Source of the DNA: Treponema sp.
GTDB taxonomy: Bacteria; Spirochaetota; Spirochaetia; Treponematales; Breznakiellaceae
Assembly: GCA_009780855.1 (NCBI GenBank)
Contig: WQZG01000027.1
Coordinates: forward strand, 1 to 40,312
DNA: 40,312 bases
Direction of reading: 5' to 3'
Numbering within the stretch: position 1 is the first letter of the stretch; each line of letters opens with the position of its first letter. This document shows positions 8,119 through 15,515 of this stretch, one piece after another. A program made the translations under genes and the position numbers. The notes beneath the pieces are model-generated. The model had not been told where the DNA came from. It searched no databases and saw only the letters and a list, made by a program, of their open reading frames with translations.

Positions 8119-9267
8119 ATGAAAGACATAACAAGTTACTCAACCCTGTATGATAAAAATTTTCCGGAAATTAAAAAAAATCTCACCGATCTTTTTATGG
8201 GGAAAAACAGGGGAGGTCTTGGGTACGTAGTGCCGCTGTTCAGCCGGGAAAAGAAGGATATACCCTACACCGAGTACAAGGTTGTCCAGGATGTGGTTCA
8301 CCAGGAGAAGCATTGGGACAATATGATTGAAACACGGCTGGATGCTTTGGACAGAAGGGTCTGGGGGCATGACTGGGGAATACCGATGTTCAAGCCGCAG
8401 TTCCACATGTACGATGTAGAAGCAGCCGCGTTTGGCTCCACATATACCCTTAAGCCAGTCGGTACAAAACCTGTATGCAGAACGCTCGATGAAATTGACA
8501 AACTTCCGGATGTTACCATTGATACCGATCCTTTGTCATATGCCCTTTCTTTTTTAAAGTACACAGACGGTTATATACAGGGGAACCTGCCCATTGAAAT
8601 GTTTCCGGGCAACGGACCGATTTCTGTTGCGGGCCTGGTTGTGGATCAGACTGAAATCCTGTCATCGGTATACGAACAGCCGGAAAAGCTTGGGGAATTT
8701 CTGGGACGGCTGACCGATCTTTATATTTCCTTTTTTAAAAAACAGCGTGAAACCGTAAGTAACATTTCGCTTCAGCCCATGCACGATACATGGTGGCCGC
8801 AGGAATGCGGTATATTGTGCGAAGATGATACTTTTGTCAATTTGTCCCCGCAGTCATTTGAAAAATTTATCGTTCCCGTTTACAACAAAATTTCCGATGC
8901 CTTCGGCGGTTTTGGCATACACTGCTGCGGGGATTATTCGCACCTGTTTACCGCATTCCGGGACAACATAAAAAATCTCCGCGCTGTCTGGATCAATGCC
9001 GGCGAAAATTATTTTGAAAAAGCAGTTGATGTTTTTAGGGGAACAAACACCGTGATAATTACCAGGTGGCTGATGAGCAATACCAAACCATACAAGAACA
9101 GAATTGATTTTGTACGCGATACCCTTCGTACAAAAACAGATGATGTCTCTGTCTTTATCCAGGGACACCGTCTGGGACCGGTAGCCAGAGAACAAAACCT
9201 GAATATTTACGGGTATGAAATAATGCACATGATCGAACACTACAACCAGTACGGAACTGTTTTATGA
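8119..9267 (+). CDS. Uroporphyrinogen decarboxylase/MtaA-like methyltransferase-family protein
   Basis: A 382-residue TIM-barrel protein of the URO-D superfamily, which holds true uroporphyrinogen decarboxylases and corrinoid methyltransferases such as MtaA and CmuA. The methyltransferases bind zinc through His-x-Cys and a later Cys. Here H268-C-C270-G-D fits the first part, while the region of the later Cys reads FIQGHRLGP, with His instead. That favours a methyl-transfer-like role over haem synthesis, but no corrinoid protein is nearby. The start is placed at 8119, because AAGGAAAA precedes it; an ATG at 8098 would overlap the previous gene and lacks a ribosome site. The stop overlaps the next ATG (ATGA). 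The function in a glycan locus is not known and could be demethylation of an O-methyl sugar or aglycone. Confidence 0.65.
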   Translation: MKDITSYSTLYDKNFPEIKKNLTDLFMGKNRGGLGYVVPLFSREKKDIPYTEYKVVQDVVHQEKHWDNMIETRLDALDRRVWGHDWGIPMFKPQFHMYDVEAAAFGSTYTLKPVGTKPVCRTLDEIDKLPDVTIDTDPLSYALSFLKYTDGYIQGNLPIEMFPGNGPISVAGLVVDQTEILSSVYEQPEKLGEFLGRLTDLYISFFKKQRETVSNISLQPMHDTWWPQECGILCEDDTFVNLSPQSFEKFIVPVYNKISDAFGGFGIHCCGDYSHLFTAFRDNIKNLRAVWINAGENYFEKAVDVFRGTNTVIITRWLMSNTKPYKNRIDFVRDTLRTKTDDVSVFIQGHRLGPVAREQNLNIYGYEIMHMIEHYNQYGTVL

Positions 9268-9812
9268 ATCTGTACGATATTAAGGAAGACTGGGACGATG
9301 TTAAAAAACGCTGGGAAGCATGGTGGAATGCCTGCTTATACGACCGTCCGCTTCTGCTTGTTACAGCACCCAAAGACAACCCTGAAATACCGGCAGAAAT
9401 TACTGGATTTATTGAAGAAAAAACCGATTGGACACGCAAATGGACAGATACAAATTATTTAATCGAAAAAACACTTTATGATATTTACACTGTTTATTAC
9501 GGCGGCGAGACAGTGCCCATGTTTATTCACGGCTGGTCTGTCGGACATGCTCTTACATTCGGCTGTGAACCGCATTTTGAACAAAACACGATTTGGGCAG
9601 ATAAACTACCGATCGGGGAAGGGGAAAGTTTCCCTGCAATAAAATTTGATGAAAACAACAAATGGTGGCTGAAGATTTGCGAAATCGAAAAGACTGCGGC
9701 ATTAACCAGCAAGAAGCGTTTTTTCCTCAGAGCTAAATGGGGTAACGGCGCCGGCGATATCCTTGGCGCATGCAGAGGGAATGAAAATTTTATGGTGGAA
9801 AATTTTAATTAA
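9264..9812 (+). CDS. C-terminally truncated URO-D-like protein (probable remnant)
   Basis: 182 residues that resemble only the N-terminal half of a second class of URO-D-like proteins, usually about 350 residues. The opening (DDVKKRWEAWWNACLYDRPL), the HFEQN segment and the late GDILGACRGNENFM are typical, but the protein stops just after ENFN. The missing half, including the region of the H-x-C zinc motif, is not found in any frame of the 18 bases before the next gene, so this is a deletion rather than a simple frameshift. The start overlaps the previous stop (ATGA), so the reading frame is still coupled. It may be a decaying gene or a half-size partner of the intact neighbour; decay is more likely. 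Confidence 0.6.
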   Translation: MNLYDIKEDWDDVKKRWEAWWNACLYDRPLLLVTAPKDNPEIPAEITGFIEEKTDWTRKWTDTNYLIEKTLYDIYTVYYGGETVPMFIHGWSVGHALTFGCEPHFEQNTIWADKLPIGEGESFPAIKFDENNKWWLKICEIEKTAALTSKKRFFLRAKWGNGAGDILGACRGNENFMVENFN

Positions 9813-9830
9813 CGATAACGGAGCAGTTTC

Positions 9831-11189
9831 ATGAAAAAACCGAATATCATCGTATTTTTTTCTGACCAGCAGCGCTTCGATACGCTGGGATGCAACGGAC
9901 AATCACTGGATGTCACGCCGCGCCTGGACAGGATGGCCAATGAAGGTGTCAACTTTAAAATGGCCTACACACCGCAGCCTGTATGCGGACCTGCACGCGC
10001 CTGCATGCAGAGCGGTCTCTATCCGACAATGACAGGGAATTTCCGCAATGGCAGACCGCTGCCGCCGGATTGCAACTCCCTGGCACGCAGACTGAAAGCA
10101 GCCGGCTACACAACCGGTTATGTCGGCAAGTGGCACCTCGCGTCGGATTTGGCCGGTTACAGCAGGGAGCAAAGGCTGGCAGGCATTGATTTGGAAAGAA
10201 AACCAATACCGGTTGAGCGGCGCGGCGGTTATGATGGTTTCTGGGTTGCTTCTGATGCCCTGGAACAAACATCCGACAGCAGCGGCGGCTATCTGTTTGA
10301 CGCTGACGGTAACAGGGTGGAGTTCTCGGGTTACCGCACCGATTGCGTTACCGATTATGCACTGGACTTTATCGATTCCTGGACCAATGACAGACCGTAC
10401 TTCCTGTTTCTGTCGCATATTGAACCGCATCATCAGAATAACCACGATCGCTTTGAAGGTCCGCAAGGCAGCAAAGAAAAATTCGCTAATTTTACACCGC
10501 CGCCGGATCTGCAGCCCGGTATGGGAGACTGGGAAACACAGATGCCGGACTACCTTGGCTGCTGTAATGCCTTGGATCGGAATCTGGGCAGGGTATTGGA
10601 TAAACTCAAGCAAAAAGGCCTGTATGATGACACAATCGTTATCTACACTTCCGATCACGGCTGTCATTTCCGGACCAGAACTCATGAGATAGCGTCCAAC
10701 GGAACAGATGACTACAAACGTACCTGTTACGAAAACACGATTCACATTCCCCTGGTAATACGCGGACCGGGTTTTCCCGCCGGCCTTGACGACAAGAGAC
10801 TTGTCAGTTTGCTTGATATACCCAAAACAATTGCAGAAGCAGCCGGAGGTGACAGCTGCGGTATGCAGGGAGATTCGCTGCTTGATTTTAAAAAGGAATG
10901 GCGGAAGGAAGTTTATATACAGATAAGCGAAAGTTATATGGGCCGCGCCATTCGTACAGATCAGTACACTTACTGTGTGGACGCTCCGAATATGCATCCA
11001 TGGAACGACAGTTATTCGGATGTGTACAGAGACAGGCGCCTGTTTGACAACTTCAGGGATCCTTCACAAAAAAACAATTTGATCGATGATCCATATTATG
11101 CTGAAATCAAAGCCGACCTGCGTACCAGGCTTGCCGGATGCGCAGTACAAGCAGGAGAAAAAAGCTTCACCATACTTTCAAATGAATAA
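9831..11189 (+). CDS. S1-family sulfatase, Cys type (CGPAR)
   Basis: A 452-residue arylsulfatase-superfamily enzyme that should remove sulfate esters from sugars. The metal-binding opening is NIIVFFSDQQ (D12-Q13). The formylglycine site is C52-G-P-A-R in the context PVCGPARACMQSG. GYVGKWHL at about residues 97-104 and IVIYTSDHG at about residues 268-276 supply further active-site residues. In anaerobes Cys is usually converted to formylglycine by the radical-SAM maturase anSME, which is not in this window. There is no signal peptide, so it should act on imported oligosaccharides in the cytoplasm. It starts 18 bases after the truncated URO-D gene with GGAG upstream, and another sulfatase follows 25 bases later. 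The precise substrate is not readable. Confidence 0.87.
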   Translation: MKKPNIIVFFSDQQRFDTLGCNGQSLDVTPRLDRMANEGVNFKMAYTPQPVCGPARACMQSGLYPTMTGNFRNGRPLPPDCNSLARRLKAAGYTTGYVGKWHLASDLAGYSREQRLAGIDLERKPIPVERRGGYDGFWVASDALEQTSDSSGGYLFDADGNRVEFSGYRTDCVTDYALDFIDSWTNDRPYFLFLSHIEPHHQNNHDRFEGPQGSKEKFANFTPPPDLQPGMGDWETQMPDYLGCCNALDRNLGRVLDKLKQKGLYDDTIVIYTSDHGCHFRTRTHEIASNGTDDYKRTCYENTIHIPLVIRGPGFPAGLDDKRLVSLLDIPKTIAEAAGGDSCGMQGDSLLDFKKEWRKEVYIQISESYMGRAIRTDQYTYCVDAPNMHPWNDSYSDVYRDRRLFDNFRDPSQKNNLIDDPYYAEIKADLRTRLAGCAVQAGEKSFTILSNE

Positions 11190-11214
11190 ACAGAAAATTC
11201 CGGAGGGCGATTAA

Positions 11215-12690
11215 ATGGCAAATACCAAACCCAATGTACTGATCATAATGACAGATCAGCACCGCAGCGATTACATGGGCTGTACCAGGCTCCGGGACTG
11301 GGGAGGCAATATGCCGGCGCCTACTCCCAATATCGATAAAATCGCCGGCAGGGGTGTCAGGTTTAAGAACGCTTACTGTGCATACCCCGTATGTCTGGCT
11401 TCCCGCAGCGCAATGCTGACAGGTCTGTACGCGCACACCACAGGCGCAGATACGAACCAGGATGTTCTGGATCGCCGCTACCGCACAATGGCACATCATT
11501 TTGCGTCCAATGGATACTATACCGGACTTATCGGGAAAATGCATTTCAACAATGCCTGCAATCACGGGTTCGATTTTTACATGAGCATAAACGACTGGCT
11601 TATGTACCTTGGGCCCAAAGTTCAGTATTATGCTGACGAAATCGGAAGCCATCAGATTTCACCGCAATTTTACTGGACCGTAGATGATGACGGTGCGGGC
11701 TTCCCAGATTTGCGTAATGTATGGATTGACGGAAAGTCTCCGTGGATCGGTCATGTTAATTCCATTCCTCCGGAAAAATACGCTTCGGCCATGGCCGAAG
11801 AAGATCACATGGAAAGTTTTATCGCCAGGGAGTCCGTTAAATTTCTTGAACTGAACGGGAAACAGCCATTCTTTCTTGTGGCAAGTTTTATGAAACCGCA
11901 TACGCCGTTTCACCCTCCAGCCAAATATGCGGAAATGTACCCTGCGGACAGCATAAAGCTTAAAGACCCCGGCGACTTGTCAGAATATCCGGATTGCATA
12001 CGTAAAATGTCACAAAATTTTTCAGGTTTTCCGGAAGTGAACCGTAAAAGCGCAATTGCAGGGTACCTGGGAAACCTGGCCTTTGTGGATACCCGCATTG
12101 GGTATTTGTATGATTCGCTGGAAAGGCTTGGCCTACTGGAAAATACCATTGTGATTTACACCTCCGATCACGGCGAGATGGACGGCGATCACGGTATATA
12201 CCAAAAGTTCTGTATGTTTGATCCATCGGTCAAAATGCCGCTGATAGTAAGCTGGCCCGGACATTACGGGCAGAATGTAGTTTCTGACCGGCTTATCAAC
12301 CAGATCGGTTTATACCCAACGCTTGTTGATCTTACAGGAACAGGGCCGGTTTCCTGCGTTCCGCTTGCACCGATGGACAATGCGCCGGCAGGGCTTGATG
12401 CGGAGAGCTGGGCCGGCAAGGTACTGCATCCGCTGGAGAGTGACAGCGATGACGAAGATGTTTTTTCCGAATACCGTGTAAAAAATTACTCACAAAGCGA
12501 ATTCATGGTGCGTGATAAAAAATACAAGTATATTTATTACCGCAGCGGCGGCGATGTACTTTTCGATCTGGAAAAAGATCCGGGTGAATTTATAAATCTG
12601 GCAAAACGCAGCGGTTATACAGAGATCATTAAAACAATGCGGATGCGGCTGTTAAAATACATTGATATAAAATTCAGCGGAGAAAATTAA
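11215..12690 (+). CDS. S1-family sulfatase, Cys type (CLASR)
   Basis: A 491-residue second sulfatase, clearly different from its neighbour. It begins NVLIIMTDQHRSDYMGC, has the formylglycine site as C60-L-A-S-R in PVCLASRSAMLTG, then GLIGKMHF and IVIYTSDHGEMDGDHG, which carry metal and sulfate contacts. The CxASR form has Ala where the other enzyme has Pro, which places it in a different S1 subfamily, so the pair probably removes sulfate from different positions. No signal peptide is seen. GGAGGG precedes the ATG. The stop codon overlaps the start of the next rhamnosidase by one base (TAATG), pointing to coupled translation. Confidence 0.87.
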   Translation: MANTKPNVLIIMTDQHRSDYMGCTRLRDWGGNMPAPTPNIDKIAGRGVRFKNAYCAYPVCLASRSAMLTGLYAHTTGADTNQDVLDRRYRTMAHHFASNGYYTGLIGKMHFNNACNHGFDFYMSINDWLMYLGPKVQYYADEIGSHQISPQFYWTVDDDGAGFPDLRNVWIDGKSPWIGHVNSIPPEKYASAMAEEDHMESFIARESVKFLELNGKQPFFLVASFMKPHTPFHPPAKYAEMYPADSIKLKDPGDLSEYPDCIRKMSQNFSGFPEVNRKSAIAGYLGNLAFVDTRIGYLYDSLERLGLLENTIVIYTSDHGEMDGDHGIYQKFCMFDPSVKMPLIVSWPGHYGQNVVSDRLINQIGLYPTLVDLTGTGPVSCVPLAPMDNAPAGLDAESWAGKVLHPLESDSDDEDVFSEYRVKNYSQSEFMVRDKKYKYIYYRSGGDVLFDLEKDPGEFINLAKRSGYTEIIKTMRMRLLKYIDIKFSGEN

Positions 12691-15515
12691 TGAATTGGCT
12701 GGCAAAATGGATTTGGGATAACAGCGGCAAAAATCCGGAGAATCACCGGGCATGTTTCAGACATACATTTATTTTAACAGAAAAATTCGATGATGCGGTT
12801 TTACACATCACCGCTGATTCACGTTACACTGTCAGTATAAACGGCAGACGCATAGGCAGCGGTCCGGTACGAAACTGGACTGCAGAACTGCCCTATGACA
12901 GCTACCCGGTAAACGATTACCTTGTTCCCGGCGCCAATTCCATTGCTGTACTTGTAAACCATTACGGCATCAGCAGCTTCCAGTATATCGAAGGCCGGGG
13001 CGGTCTTTTGGCACAGCTTGATTTTTATAATAACGGAAAAATCTCCGCAAGTATCGGGACAGACAGTTCCTGGAAAACCGCAATACATTCCGGTTATAAA
13101 AAAACTGCGCCCATGGTCAATATCCGGCTTTCCTGGGGAGAAGTATACGATGCCAACCTGTTTGACAAAAACTGGATATGCACCGATTTTACGGACAGCT
13201 CCTGGGACAGCGCTGCCGTTATCGGAGAAACCGGAATGGAACCCTGGGGTATCCCGGTACAAAGGGACATTCCGTTTCTTACCGATGAACCGGTCTATCC
13301 CAAAAAAATCCTGTATAAAAATATTGTGAAACCGATCGGACAAACACTCTCAATAGATCTGCGGCGCTGTCTGTACGGATCGGCAAACGATGCCAACCGG
13401 CGCGTTTTTTACGCTTTCCTGACATCAGAAATTGAAGCTCCGTATTCAATGGACGGCCGCATAATCCTGTTCATGTGCCCGCATACCGAATTTTGGGGAC
13501 ATATAAGACTGGGCTCTCAGAATTTCGAATACAGGGACGGGCCTGTCTATAATGTTCATCTTGAAAAAGGCAGGAACCGCCTGTTTGCAGACATCAGCGG
13601 TCTGTACCGCGATACGGCCGTTTATCTTGGATTTGATTTTCCCGAAAACTTAAATGTGCGTGACTGGGCAGTAGTCGGGCCGTTCGGCATCAAGGCCGGC
13701 AGCAGGTGCGGTGTCCGATGCGATAATAAACTGCCGTTAACCCCCGAATATCTGGGTCTGAGGGATTCAACGGAAATTCCTGAGAAGGCCGATTTTATAA
13801 AATGGGCAAAACCGGTTCCGCAAGAATACCTGTTTACGGACAATGCGTACATAGATTCCGTATTCAGGACATTGGTCCGTTCGCAATCCGCTGCCGGTGA
13901 TACGCATAACATGTGTATGGCCAATAACAGTTTTACTTCGGTTGTGCCGGACAGCGGCGGAGATTGGGAATTCCTGCTTGATCTGGGACAGGAACAATCG
14001 GGTTATCTGGAATTTGATATCGATTTTCCGCCGGCAGCTGTTCTTGATTTTTACATGTTTGAAAGCATGCATGATGGTTTTATTGAACATCCGCAGGGCA
14101 CCAACAATGTCATGCGTTACATAACACGCACAGGCCGGCAGTTTTACCGTTCCAAGCTCCGGCGCGGCGGCCGTTTTATACAGTTCACAGTGCACAATCT
14201 GTCCGCACCCGCCAAAGTATATTCAATTCATTTCTGCCAATCGAATTATCCTGTTGCCGAAACCGGTTCTTTCCGCTGTTCTGACGCTCTGCTTAACCGC
14301 ATATGGGAAATCTCACGCCACACTACCCGGCTGTGCATGGAAGACACTTTTGTCGACTGCCCGCTTTTCGAACAGACTTTCTGGGTGGGTGATTCCCGAA
14401 ACGAAGCCCTGATCGATTATTATCTATTCGGCGCTTATGGAATTGTAAAACACAGCCTTAAACTGGCTGCCGGTTCATTGCGGCATTCGCCCCTGATTGA
14501 GTCCCATGTCCCAAGCGGATGGCGCAGCATAATTCCGGACTGGTCCTTTTTATGGGTAACCGCCTGCCGCGAGTATTACGAAATTACCGGTGACAGGGAA
14601 TTCTTAAATGAAATTTATCCGGCCATGATTGCAACGGCAGACAACACAGAACAGTTTATGAACGCCGACGGTCTATTTGAGATCGAAGCATGGAACATGC
14701 TTGATTGGGCTCCCATGGATACCCCCGATACAGGCGTCATAACTCACCAGAACGCCTTTCTGGTCCGGGCACTCAATGACACCGCATATGCGGCCGCAAT
14801 TCTGGGAAAAACCGATGATGAAAAACGGCTGCTTGAACGTTCGGCCGGATTGTGCAAAGCCATCAACCTGCATTTATGGAACGAAAACCTGCAGGCCTAT
14901 GCTGACAGCCGTCATGCCGACGGGAAACTTTCCGGGGTTGTCGGATTGCAGACTAATCTAGCGGTACATTTGTGCGGATGCGCGGCCGGCAGCAGAAAGC
15001 AAATAGTAGAAAAATACCTGGTTAACCCGCCGGATAATTTTCTAAAGATCTACAGTCCTTTTGTAAATTTTTTCTATTATGAAACATTGATTAAACAGAA
15101 CAGCCTCAATACGGTGCTTGATGACATGCGTAAAGTATGGGGGCGTATGCTGGAATACGATGCCACCACATGCTGGGAATGCGCTACCCGCTGGGAGGGG
15201 TTCTTTTTCCTGCCCGGTTATCTAACACGCAGTCACTGTCACGCATGGTCTGCGGCGCCGGCTTATTTTTTGGGTGCTTATATTCTGGGTGTACGTCCCC
15301 TGGAACCGGGATGCGCTAAAATTATTATAGAGCCTCAAATGTGCGGCCTGTCGTGGATCAGCGGGAGTGTGCCGGTTCCGCAGGGAAGGATAGATGTCAG
15401 CGTTAAATATGTTAAGAATGTACTGACCGCAGATATTTCTGTACCGGCCGGGGTTAAGGCTGAACTGCACATGCCTAAAGACTGTGTTGTCAACCTAAAG
15501 CAGGGAACATTATGA
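12690..15515 (+). CDS. GH78 family alpha-L-rhamnosidase, large form
   Basis: A 941-residue GH78 enzyme with the full multidomain layout. Two N-terminal beta domains (residues about 1-200, with YTVSINGRRIGSGP, and about 210-330) are followed by a sandwich and the (alpha/alpha)6 barrel from about residue 520. The catalytic signature is V-D556-C-P-L-F-E561-Q-T-F-W-V-G-D568, and the second catalytic cluster is C-W-E830 followed by SHCHAWSAAPAYF. It is larger than, and clearly different from, the GH78 enzyme at 3781, suggesting two rhamnose linkages or positions. There is no signal peptide. It overlaps the sulfatase upstream by one base and the next gene by four (ATGA). Confidence 0.87.
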   Translation: MNWLAKWIWDNSGKNPENHRACFRHTFILTEKFDDAVLHITADSRYTVSINGRRIGSGPVRNWTAELPYDSYPVNDYLVPGANSIAVLVNHYGISSFQYIEGRGGLLAQLDFYNNGKISASIGTDSSWKTAIHSGYKKTAPMVNIRLSWGEVYDANLFDKNWICTDFTDSSWDSAAVIGETGMEPWGIPVQRDIPFLTDEPVYPKKILYKNIVKPIGQTLSIDLRRCLYGSANDANRRVFYAFLTSEIEAPYSMDGRIILFMCPHTEFWGHIRLGSQNFEYRDGPVYNVHLEKGRNRLFADISGLYRDTAVYLGFDFPENLNVRDWAVVGPFGIKAGSRCGVRCDNKLPLTPEYLGLRDSTEIPEKADFIKWAKPVPQEYLFTDNAYIDSVFRTLVRSQSAAGDTHNMCMANNSFTSVVPDSGGDWEFLLDLGQEQSGYLEFDIDFPPAAVLDFYMFESMHDGFIEHPQGTNNVMRYITRTGRQFYRSKLRRGGRFIQFTVHNLSAPAKVYSIHFCQSNYPVAETGSFRCSDALLNRIWEISRHTTRLCMEDTFVDCPLFEQTFWVGDSRNEALIDYYLFGAYGIVKHSLKLAAGSLRHSPLIESHVPSGWRSIIPDWSFLWVTACREYYEITGDREFLNEIYPAMIATADNTEQFMNADGLFEIEAWNMLDWAPMDTPDTGVITHQNAFLVRALNDTAYAAAILGKTDDEKRLLERSAGLCKAINLHLWNENLQAYADSRHADGKLSGVVGLQTNLAVHLCGCAAGSRKQIVEKYLVNPPDNFLKIYSPFVNFFYYETLIKQNSLNTVLDDMRKVWGRMLEYDATTCWECATRWEGFFFLPGYLTRSHCHAWSAAPAYFLGAYILGVRPLEPGCAKIIIEPQMCGLSWISGSVPVPQGRIDVSVKYVKNVLTADISVPAGVKAELHMPKDCVVNLKQGTL

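Noticed and set aside
9903..10997. A 364-codon open frame on the minus strand
   Set aside because: It lies wholly opposite the first sulfatase, which has clear catalytic motifs; the reverse frame has no recognisable domain and no ribosome site.
15021..15032. GTTAAC half-site inside the large GH78 gene
   Set aside because: Only one half of the palindrome is present, and it is in mid-gene, so it is not a likely operator.
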